The translations under genes were made by a program, and so were the position numbers. A stretch of 64,000 nucleotides of DNA from Polynucleobacter sp. es-EL-1 (lineage in GTDB: Bacteria; Pseudomonadota; Gammaproteobacteria; Burkholderiales; Burkholderiaceae), in contig NZ_CP061310.1 of the NCBI RefSeq assembly GCF_018687975.1, forward strand, positions 1,240,001 through 1,304,000, written 5' to 3'. The notes beneath the pieces were generated by a model. It ran no database searches and had not been told where the DNA came from. It saw nothing but the letters and a program-made list of their open reading frames with translations. The stretch's first letter is position 1; every line of letters begins with the position of its first letter. Shown piece after piece: positions 35,664 to 42,952 of the stretch.

Positions 35664-35688
35664 GAAAAACCACCCCGAAGGGTGGTCT
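35664..35688 (-). terminator. Rho-independent terminator for the Rap1a/DUF3300 gene pair
   Basis: On the minus strand ACCACCC-TTCG-GGGTGGT forms a 7-base stem with a stable TTCG loop, followed by TTTTTCTTT. It lies about 145 bases after the stop of the 35833-36201 gene, with no gene between that I can support in 35604-35832. Confidence 0.8.
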
Positions 35689-35832
35689 AAAGAAATACTA
35701 TGGAGGTACTACCTAAAGAATGAACAACAACTTCATCGTATTCCACTCACAACAGCAATAAAAGATAGGTCGCTTCGTTTGGGTGCGTTATGCTCTAAAT
35801 TGGTGCAAATAGAATAGATAATCTCTCTAAGC

Positions 35833-36201
35833 CTATTTACAGGGGTACTGAGCCTCAAAAAAGCGCACTAAAGTCTTAGCCGCACGCTCCTGATTGAACT
35901 GGGGATTGCGCTGATTCCAACTTAAGAATTCTTGAAGAATCCTCTCCCTAGTGCCTGAATCTGGAGAAAAACAAATGCTCGGCTTCATTTTGGGATTGCG
36001 ATTGGCGAGATAGGACTGATATACGCCCTCACCAAAGCCAAAGCAAAAATTTTGCGCATCAATATCATTCACGTTTTGACATAACTCGACCAATGCTTTT
36101 GTCGAGGCATCATTCTTAGGTAAATTAGATTGCGCAAAAACTTGAGACTGAAATAACAGTACTACAGTCAAGACTGACACAGTAATTCGAAATGAGTTCA
36201 T
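35833..36201 (-). CDS. Rap1a/Tai-like exported protein
   Basis: 122 residues with a signal peptide (cleavage likely after QVFA). The mature domain has cysteines at LCQNV, NFCFGFGEG, ICFSP and a C-terminal YPCK, with the helical ending AAKTLVRFFEAQYPC. This resembles the Rap1a/Tai family, which includes type VI secretion immunity proteins, but many members have no link to toxins, and there is no effector or secretion gene here. It lies 15 bases after the DUF3300 gene in the same transcription unit. Confidence 0.7.
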   Translation of the reverse strand: MNSFRITVSVLTVVLLFQSQVFAQSNLPKNDASTKALVELCQNVNDIDAQNFCFGFGEGVYQSYLANRNPKMKPSICFSPDSGTRERILQEFLSWNQRNPQFNQERAAKTLVRFFEAQYPCK

Positions 36202-36216
36202 TTGATATTCTCTAAA

Positions 36217-37341
36217 TTAGCGTCTAAATCCACCCATACGACCACCACCAAAACCACCACGCCCACCAAAACGATCGTCATTCATACGATCAAAGCGGGC
36301 TTGCTCACGTAGAGCATTTTCCTGGGCAGCTTCTCTGTAAGCATTTTGGTTATCACGATCACGCTGGTAATCGTTGCGAGCTTCTTGGTTTAGACGATCA
36401 GCCTGAGCACGCTCTTGAGGCGTTGCATTTTTTTGAAAATCACTATCAGCCCGCTGACCAGCGGCTCTGGCCGCCTGCCTCTCCTGGGGAGTAGCATTGT
36501 TTTTCCAATCATTTAGGAGTCTTTGTTGATTTTGAATACTGCTGGGACCAATTACCCCACGATTAGATCTGCCTGGGGTATTGCTCCCGCTGTTATTGAC
36601 ATTGATAGTTCCATTAGACCAACTCGGTGTTGACCAAAATGCATCACCTACAGCAAAACCCAAACCAAAAGACATCATTCCCCAAGCAGGGTTATATGCC
36701 GGATATGGTGGATAGTCCGGATAAGGCCAAGTGCCATAAACGAGGTTTGGGTTGTAACTTGGCACATAGACCACCTGAGTATTGGCTGGGCCAATCACAA
36801 TATTCGAGTTTGGATCGGTGCTAACAGTCATCTGCTGATTTGACTTCAAGGTTCCCGCCTGAACAGCGCGCTTGCGTAAAACCTGAACCGCCTTCATCGT
36901 ATCAGCCGGCTGAAGCTTATAGGCGTTGCCAAGATTCTGCGTCCACTGCAATTTACTACCCATCATGTCAAAGGCTTGTGGAAAAGCAATCAGAGACTTA
37001 ACGCTATCGTTCCAAGACTGGGTTTTCAGTGCATTTTGCAAAGCTGCCCCAGAAAGGCTCGCATTACTTCTGCGCCAGTTATATGCCTCTGCAATTTCCA
37101 AGGGATACGTAGATGCCAGCAACATCAAAGAGAGTAATGAGTCTGGATACAGTGCTATTGGCGAAACCAGAGACTGCAGTTGCTCAGAAGAGATAAGCTG
37201 TGGAGAACTAGCATAACCACCACTCTGGGTGTAGCTCATAGGGTAGCCGGAACTCTGGTTATAGGGGTCGCTATTATTAGAGCAGGCACTCAGTAGAACT
37301 GTCCCTGCGACTAAACACCAAACGGTAGATTGACTCTTCAT
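36217..37341 (-). CDS. DUF3300-domain lipoprotein
   Basis: 374 residues from the ATG at 37341; a TTG at 37365 is less likely. Lipoprotein signal MKSQSTVWCLVAGTVLLSAC, with lipobox LSAC. DUF3300 domain (about 50-200): LVSPIALYPDSLLSLMLLAS, SLIAFPQAFDMM and the QVVYVPSYNP motif. The C-terminal third is low complexity: a duplicated NATPQER(Q/A)xA unit (PQERQAARAAGQRA, then PQERAQADRLNQEA), then a Gly/Arg/Met tail (GGRGGFGGGRMGGFRR). Located in the envelope, role unknown. Confidence 0.88.
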   Translation of the reverse strand: MKSQSTVWCLVAGTVLLSACSNNSDPYNQSSGYPMSYTQSGGYASSPQLISSEQLQSLVSPIALYPDSLLSLMLLASTYPLEIAEAYNWRRSNASLSGAALQNALKTQSWNDSVKSLIAFPQAFDMMGSKLQWTQNLGNAYKLQPADTMKAVQVLRKRAVQAGTLKSNQQMTVSTDPNSNIVIGPANTQVVYVPSYNPNLVYGTWPYPDYPPYPAYNPAWGMMSFGLGFAVGDAFWSTPSWSNGTINVNNSGSNTPGRSNRGVIGPSSIQNQQRLLNDWKNNATPQERQAARAAGQRADSDFQKNATPQERAQADRLNQEARNDYQRDRDNQNAYREAAQENALREQARFDRMNDDRFGGRGGFGGGRMGGFRR

Positions 37342-37378
37342 AAGTAGAATATACCTCGCAAGCAAACCAATTCCCTAA

Positions 37379-37717
37379 CTAGTGATTCTCTTTTGCGTGA
37401 TTAATGGAGTACTTCGGTATCTCGATTACCAAGTCCTCACGAGCCACAATTGCTTGGCAGGATAGCCGCGATTGAGGACTCAGACCCCATGCACGATCTA
37501 GCAAATCCTCTTCATTTTCATCAGGGGGATTGAGGCTCTGATAACCCTCTTTCACGATGACATGACAAGTGGTGCAAGCACAGACCATATCGCAGGCATG
37601 CTCAATCGGGATGTCGTTTTCCAATAAAGCCTCACAAATTGAAGTGCCAGGAGTCACTTCGACAACTGCGCCCTCTGGGCAATATTCACTATGGGGTAAT
37701 ACAACAATCTGAGTCAT
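37379..37717 (-). CDS. fdx: ISC-type [2Fe-2S] ferredoxin
   Basis: 112 residues. Cysteine ligands are in the adrenodoxin-type pattern HACDMVCACTTC with the fourth in RLSCQA. It supplies electrons for cluster assembly on IscU. Last gene of the isc operon, 18 bases after hscA. Confidence 0.96.
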   Translation of the reverse strand: MTQIVVLPHSEYCPEGAVVEVTPGTSICEALLENDIPIEHACDMVCACTTCHVIVKEGYQSLNPPDENEEDLLDRAWGLSPQSRLSCQAIVAREDLVIEIPKYSINHAKENH

Positions 37718-37735
37718 CTGGGTTATTTTCTTTAA

Positions 37736-39601
37736 TTAAATTTCCGCAACATTCTTACCGGCTAATGCCTTCTGAATACTGGAGTTCATTCTCTTCTGTG
37801 CAAAATCATCTGTGGCTTTGGCTGCATGATCTACTGCCTTTCTCAATACAGCACTATCAGACTCTTCTTCTAATATTTTTCTCAAGGTTGCCATTTCTTG
37901 ATCCACCACTGCTTGCTCTTGCGCATTTAATAATTGACGATCGGAGTCTAGGGCAGTTTGAACGGCATCTAATAAACGCTGTGCATTGACTTGCTCTTCA
38001 CGCAAGGATCTAGATAACAGATCAATCTTGGCAGAAGCAAACCCGTCTTGCAACATGCGTGTAATCTCAGCATCAGTTAAGCCATAGGAGGGTTTGATAT
38101 CAATCGAGGCCTGTACACCTGATCCCTGCTCCATTGCACTCACAGAAAGCAAACCATCCGCATCGACCTGAAATGTCACCCGAATTCGGGCTGCTCCCGC
38201 TGCCATTGGTGGAATGCCACGCAACTCAAACTTGCCCAAGGATCGACAATCCTGCGCTAACTCACGCTCACCCTGAACCACCTGAATTGCTAATGCTGTT
38301 TGACCATCTTTAAATGTTGTGAAGTCCTGTGCACGCGCGACCGGAATGGGCGTATTGCGTGGAATAATTTTCTCCACTAATCCACCCATGGTTTCAATGC
38401 CTAAAGATAGTGGAATCACATCGAGCAAGAGCCACTCATCATCTTTACTTTGATTGCCCGCTAGCAAGTCGGCCTGCATGGCAGCGCCTAAAGCAACTAC
38501 TTGGTCAGGATTTAAATTATTTAAAGGTTTAGTCCCAAAGAGCTCACCAACAGCACGCTGGACATGAGGCATCCGCGTTGCCCCACCAACCATAACAACG
38601 CCCTTCACCTCATCCGCTTTGAGGCCTGCATCACGCAAAGCCTTCTTCACCGCCAAAAGGGTTTTGTTAATCAGATTCTGGGTGATTTCAAAAAACTGAG
38701 CTTGGCTAACACCGACATTAACCACAGTACCATCCGACAAAGTCTCATGAACGCGAGCCAGAGGATTGTGACTTAACTGTTCCTTGGCATGTTTGCAGGC
38801 GAGCAATAGCTTGCGATGATCACCAATAGATAGTGGTGGCAATTTTGCCTGCTCAATCACCCAGCAGTAGAGTCGATGATCAAAATCGTCACCCCCTAGA
38901 GCAGAATCCCCGCCCGTAGAGAGAACCTCAAATACCCCTCTACTCATTCGCAGAATAGAAATATCGAAGGTGCCTCCACCCAAGTCATAGACTGCATAGA
39001 TGCCCTCTGAGGCATTATCTAAACCATAGGCAATCGCTGCAGCGGTTGGTTCATTCAGTAAACGCAGCACTTCAATTCCGGCGAGCTTGGCAGCATCTTT
39101 AGTGGCCTGACGTTGCGCATCATCAAAGTACGCCGGCACAGTAATCACTGCACCCACAATATCGTCATTTACTGAGTCTTCAGCCAGTTGGCGTAGACGC
39201 GCCAAAATTTCTGCAGACACTTCAATAGGGCTCTTATCACCAGCTACTGTACGAATTTTGAGCATGCCAGGCTCATCGACAAAATCATAAGGAGTATTTT
39301 CAATATGCTCCACATCAATAATGCCGCGCCCCATGAAGCGCTTGACCGAGACGATCGTATTCTTAGGGTCAGAAACAATGCTCTCAATTGCCTCAAAACC
39401 TGCTTGAGTCCTACCGTTTGGTAAATAGCGCACTACCGAGGGAAGTAATTCTTGGCCCCGAGAATCTGCAAGCACTTTAGGCAAAGCATCGCGCACAATA
39501 GCTACCAATGAATTAGTAGTGCCTAGATCGATACCAACAGCTATTCGGCGTTGATGGGGAGCTTGCGATTTGCCAGGTTCGGAGATTTGTAAGAGTGCCA
39601 T
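37736..39601 (-). CDS. hscA: Fe-S cluster assembly chaperone HscA
   Basis: 621 residues, Hsp70 type. ATPase domain with GIDLGTTNSLVA, VYDLGGGTFDISIL and VVMVGGATRMP, then substrate-binding domain and a short lid. It is shorter than DnaK and lies in the isc operon, marking it as HscA. It binds the LPPVK motif of IscU, which is present in the IscU encoded here. Confidence 0.97.
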   Translation of the reverse strand: MALLQISEPGKSQAPHQRRIAVGIDLGTTNSLVAIVRDALPKVLADSRGQELLPSVVRYLPNGRTQAGFEAIESIVSDPKNTIVSVKRFMGRGIIDVEHIENTPYDFVDEPGMLKIRTVAGDKSPIEVSAEILARLRQLAEDSVNDDIVGAVITVPAYFDDAQRQATKDAAKLAGIEVLRLLNEPTAAAIAYGLDNASEGIYAVYDLGGGTFDISILRMSRGVFEVLSTGGDSALGGDDFDHRLYCWVIEQAKLPPLSIGDHRKLLLACKHAKEQLSHNPLARVHETLSDGTVVNVGVSQAQFFEITQNLINKTLLAVKKALRDAGLKADEVKGVVMVGGATRMPHVQRAVGELFGTKPLNNLNPDQVVALGAAMQADLLAGNQSKDDEWLLLDVIPLSLGIETMGGLVEKIIPRNTPIPVARAQDFTTFKDGQTALAIQVVQGERELAQDCRSLGKFELRGIPPMAAGAARIRVTFQVDADGLLSVSAMEQGSGVQASIDIKPSYGLTDAEITRMLQDGFASAKIDLLSRSLREEQVNAQRLLDAVQTALDSDRQLLNAQEQAVVDQEMATLRKILEEESDSAVLRKAVDHAAKATDDFAQKRMNSSIQKALAGKNVAEI

Positions 39602-39619
39602 ATGGGGTTGAGTGTAAAG

Positions 39620-40159
39620 CTATACCAAGCTAGCAATAGCATCATCGAGTTCTTGCGCAAACTTATCAACAAACAATAAGCCCCTGAGTAACTCTGCAGC
39701 ACGCTCATAATTTTTAGCTCCATCAATTGCTTGAGTAAGCTCAATGATCGTTTCCGCCTTGGATCCTTCAACTTCCTCAGATAGGGCTTCCAAAGCCATT
39801 AAATCGTCTTCCTGCTCTTCAAGACTCTCGCGCCACTCCATTTGCTTCATTAGAAAAGCTGCTGGCATAGCGGTATTGGTCTCTAGATTGGCATCCACCC
39901 CATGAAGCTGGCAGATATAAAGGCCGCGCTGAATCGGATTCTTCAGAGTCTGAAAAGCGGCATTCGCATAGGTTGCCATTTGCATAGCAATTCTTTGCTC
40001 AGAATCACTCCCGCGCGCATGACGATCGGGATGCACTTCCTTTTGAATGGCTAAATAAGCCTGATCTAAGGCAGACAAATCCAAATCGAATTGCTGCTGA
40101 AGACCAAAGAAATCAAAGTAATTGTTAGACGCGGAAGGATTCGCCACAACCACACTCAT
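39620..40159 (-). CDS. hscB: Co-chaperone HscB
   Basis: 179 residues: N-terminal J domain with the HPD motif (QKEVHPDRHARGS) and a C-terminal helical IscU-binding domain. The ATG at 40159 lies inside the end of iscA, giving a 35-base overlap in different frames. No later in-frame start would keep the J domain intact, so the overlap appears real. It stimulates HscA. Confidence 0.95.
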   Translation of the reverse strand: MSVVVANPSASNNYFDFFGLQQQFDLDLSALDQAYLAIQKEVHPDRHARGSDSEQRIAMQMATYANAAFQTLKNPIQRGLYICQLHGVDANLETNTAMPAAFLMKQMEWRESLEEQEDDLMALEALSEEVEGSKAETIIELTQAIDGAKNYERAAELLRGLLFVDKFAQELDDAIASLV

Positions 40160-40448
40160 CTTTAACGTTAGGGTTTTGGAACTTAAAGCCCTCGTTTAAA
40201 CCTTCACGCACAAAATCTAGCTCAGTGCCATCTAGGTAGGCCAGACTTTTCGGATCCACAAAAACTTTAATGCCATTCGATTCAAACATCGTATCTTCTG
40301 GTGCAGCCTCATCTACATATTCAAGCTGATAAGCCAGTCCAGAACAACCTGTCGTTCTGACGCCCAAGCGCAAGCCACATCCTTTGCCACGCTTATCCAA
40401 ATTGCGCTGCACGTGCTTTGCTGCTTTATCAGTTAAGGTAATTGCCAT
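40125..40448 (-). CDS. iscA: Iron-sulfur carrier protein IscA
   Basis: 107 residues, A-type carrier. The three ligand cysteines are in TTGCSGLAY and the C-terminal CGCGES. It shares 35 bases with hscB. The sequence around ADDA-free KGxxxxxFVDPKSLAYLDGTELDF is typical of IscA; seen as FVDPKSLAYLDGTELDF. Confidence 0.96.
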   Translation of the reverse strand: MAITLTDKAAKHVQRNLDKRGKGCGLRLGVRTTGCSGLAYQLEYVDEAAPEDTMFESNGIKVFVDPKSLAYLDGTELDFVREGLNEGFKFQNPNVKDECGCGESFRV

Positions 40449-40485
40449 AAAAAACCTGTCTTATTCTTTAAAAAACTGCCGATAC

Positions 40486-40872
40486 TTATTTAGCGGGATG
40501 CTTTTCTTTATAGTCAGCAACTGCCGCCTTGATAGCATCCTCGGCCAAGATTGAGCAGTGAATCTTCACAGGAGGCAAAGCCAACTCTTCTGCAATTAAA
40601 GAATTTTTAATCTCTAATGCTTGATCTAGAGTTTTGCCTTTAACCCACTCGGTTACTAAAGACGATGAGGCAATCGCAGAACCGCAACCATATGTCTTGA
40701 ACTTAGCATCTTCAATAACGCCTTGATCATTTACGCGGATTTGTAATTTCATCACGTCGCCACACGCTGGGGCGCCGACCATACCAGTCCCAACTTGATC
40801 ATCACCCTTCTCAAAAGAGCCAACGTTGCGGGGGTTTTCATAATGGTCGATTACTTTATCGCTATATGCCAT
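40486..40872 (-). CDS. iscU: Iron-sulfur cluster scaffold IscU
   Basis: 128 residues. The three cluster cysteines are C37 (APACGD), C63 (YGCGSA) and C106 (KIHCSIL), with the essential D39. The HscA recognition motif LPPVK is directly before H105-C106. All functional residues are intact. Confidence 0.98.
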   Translation of the reverse strand: MAYSDKVIDHYENPRNVGSFEKGDDQVGTGMVGAPACGDVMKLQIRVNDQGVIEDAKFKTYGCGSAIASSSLVTEWVKGKTLDQALEIKNSLIAEELALPPVKIHCSILAEDAIKAAVADYKEKHPAK

Positions 40873-40921
40873 GGTATTTCCTCGTCATTTCTGTAATGTT
40901 GCTTAAATATTTATCAATTAA

Positions 40922-42181
40922 TTAATGTGCAGCCCACTGGATAGTGCTTAGATCAACACCATCTTTAAACATTTCCCATAACGGTGAAAGCTCACGCAAT
41001 TTAGCAATCTTCTCTTTCACCAACTTAATCGTGAAATCTACTTCTTCTTCAGTCGTAAAGCGACCCAAAGTAAATCGGATAGAGCTATGCGCCAACTCGT
41101 CGTTGCGACCTAAAGCGCGCAATACGTAGGAAGGCTCCAAAGATGCTGAAGTGCAGGCAGATCCAGAAGAAATAGCCAAATCTTTTAAAGCCATCAGCAT
41201 GGACTCGCCTTCGACATAGTTAAAGCTGATATTCAGGTTATGAGGGACGCGATGCTCCATATCCCCGTTGACATAAACCTCTTCAACATCTTTCAAACCA
41301 TTTAACAAACGATCTCGTAGTGCACGAATTCGCTTATTACTCTCAGCCATCTCCAGGCGAGCAATGCGGAAAGCTTCACCCATACCTACAATTTGATGCA
41401 CGGCTAGAGTGCCAGATCGCATGCCGCGCTCATGACCGCCACCATGAATTTGTGCCTCAATACGAATACGTGGCTTACGACGCACAAACAAAGCGCCAAT
41501 ACCTTTGGGGCCATAAGTCTTGTGCGCAGAAAAACTCATCAGATCTACTTTTTCTTTTTCTAAGTTGATCTCAACCTTACCGGTTGCCTGTGCTGCATCC
41601 ACATGAAAAATAACGCCACGTGAACGGCATAGCTCACCAATGCGGGGAATATCTTGCACAACACCAATTTCGTTATTCACATACATCACTGAAGCCAAAA
41701 TAGTCCCAGGCTTCATTGCAGCTTCTAACTGAGCAAAATCAATCAAGCCATTGGGTAGCACGTCTAAATACGTTACCTCAAAGCCTTCACGCTCTAGCTC
41801 ACGGCAAGTATCTAAAGTTGCTTTGTGCTCAGTTTTGACGGTAATGATGTGGTTGCCACGCTCTTTATAGAAATGCGCAGCACCTTTAAGTGCCAAGTTA
41901 ATACTCTCAGTGGCGCCACTAGTGAAAACAATCTCCCTGGGATCAGCGTGCACTAATTGAGCAACCTCAGAACGCGCCCACTCAACAGCCTCTTCAGCCG
42001 CCCAACCGTAGGCATGACTGCGAGATGCAGCATTACCAAACTGCTCGCGTAAGTAAGGCAGCATTTTGTCAACAACACGGGGATCAATCGGCGTAGTTGC
42101 TGAATAATCCATGTACACCGGAAAGTGTTTTGGACTAAACATTGGAACCGCTTGTTGAGGGATATCTTGTGGTGCGTTCAT
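40922..42181 (-). CDS. iscS: Cysteine desulfurase IscS
   Basis: 419 residues, PLP enzyme that supplies sulfur to IscU. PLP lysine K221 in SFSAHKTYGPKG; the mobile-loop cysteine C343 in SSGSACTSASLE; substrate region DYSATTP at the N-terminus. About 15 residues longer at the N-terminus than the E. coli enzyme (MNAPQDIPQQAVPMFSPKHF); an internal ATG at residue 14 could be a second start. Confidence 0.97.
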   Translation of the reverse strand: MNAPQDIPQQAVPMFSPKHFPVYMDYSATTPIDPRVVDKMLPYLREQFGNAASRSHAYGWAAEEAVEWARSEVAQLVHADPREIVFTSGATESINLALKGAAHFYKERGNHIITVKTEHKATLDTCRELEREGFEVTYLDVLPNGLIDFAQLEAAMKPGTILASVMYVNNEIGVVQDIPRIGELCRSRGVIFHVDAAQATGKVEINLEKEKVDLMSFSAHKTYGPKGIGALFVRRKPRIRIEAQIHGGGHERGMRSGTLAVHQIVGMGEAFRIARLEMAESNKRIRALRDRLLNGLKDVEEVYVNGDMEHRVPHNLNISFNYVEGESMLMALKDLAISSGSACTSASLEPSYVLRALGRNDELAHSSIRFTLGRFTTEEEVDFTIKLVKEKIAKLRELSPLWEMFKDGVDLSTIQWAAH

Positions 42182-42221
42182 GATTAACTTATCAAATATG
42201 AGTGTTGGTTATTGGGCTGAA

Positions 42222-42791
42222 TTAATTCTGCTGTGCCAGATTAAAAACGGAATTGACTAACGGACGTTTAGCTGCAACTTCTTTTTTGGCGGCAACCACT
42301 TCTGCAGTTTTATCTGTTTTGATGACATCAGGCTTTAGCTTTTTAGGGCGTAAATCATGCAATACAACACCCCGGCCCTCTTGCTGTTGTACGAGGTCAC
42401 GCAGCGAGACAGAGCTGAGGTACTCCACCATCTTAGAATTCAAATTAGTCCAAAGGTCATGCGTCATACAGCGGCCATGATTCTCTTCATCAGCATGACA
42501 ATTTCCCTTACCACCACACTGGGTAGCATCTATTGGCTCGTCAACCGCCACGATGATGTCCGCTACGCTGATTTCATCAGACTTACGCGCTAAGGTGTAA
42601 CCGCCACCAGGACCGCGAGTACTCTCAACGATATTAAAGCGGCGTAATTTTCCGAACAGTTGCTCGAGATAGGAAAGGGAAATCTTTTGTCTTTGGCTAA
42701 TTCCAGCCAAAGTTACTGGCCCATGCGTTTCACGTAGGGCTAAATCAATCATGGCAGTTACTGCAAAACGACCTTTGGTTGTAAGTCTCAT
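42222..42791 (-). CDS. iscR: Rrf2-family Fe-S sensing regulator IscR
   Basis: 189 residues. Winged helix at the N-terminus (MRLTTKGRFAVTAMIDLAL), then the [2Fe-2S] ligands C92, C98, C108 and H111; compared with E. coli the loop between the second and third cysteines is 4 residues longer. The C-terminus has a Lys-rich tail. First gene of the isc operon, with two IscR-like operators in the upstream gap, consistent with autorepression. Confidence 0.97.
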   Translation of the reverse strand: MRLTTKGRFAVTAMIDLALRETHGPVTLAGISQRQKISLSYLEQLFGKLRRFNIVESTRGPGGGYTLARKSDEISVADIIVAVDEPIDATQCGGKGNCHADEENHGRCMTHDLWTNLNSKMVEYLSSVSLRDLVQQQEGRGVVLHDLRPKKLKPDVIKTDKTAEVVAAKKEVAAKRPLVNSVFNLAQQN

Positions 42792-42841
42792 ATGTCACCT
42801 TGGTAATGGATTGTTATGGACAGCTAACAGTCGGGCGGGTA

Positions 42842-42866
42842 ATACCCGACCATTCCACTCAACTTT
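42842..42866 (-). promoter_or_regulatory. IscR type-1 operator, proximal
   Basis: On the minus strand this 25-base site fits the IscR type-1 consensus (ATASYYGAC...GTCRRSTAT) at 21 of 25 positions by hand count, with a GGTCGGGTAT right half. It lies about 50 bases upstream of the iscR start. Confidence 0.6.
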
Positions 42867-42871
42867 ACCAT

Positions 42872-42896
42872 ATACCCAACTATTCCGCTCGGGAAT
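42872..42896 (-). promoter_or_regulatory. IscR type-1-like operator, distal
   Basis: A second 25-base site, about 20 of 25 matches by hand count, right half AGTTGGGTAT. It is 30 bases from the proximal site, about three helical turns, so both dimers could bind the same face of the DNA. Confidence 0.5.
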
Positions 42897-42952
42897 TATC
42901 CCAAAAATCCAAGGGATTAGGTGTTTGCCAACTCCAAAAGCGCTATTTTCCC

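Noticed and set aside
35551..35817. An 88-codon plus-strand frame between the YeiH and Rap1a-like genes
   Set aside because: It begins inside the YeiH gene on the opposite strand, runs across the terminator hairpin at 35664-35688, has no ribosome site and resembles no protein I know.
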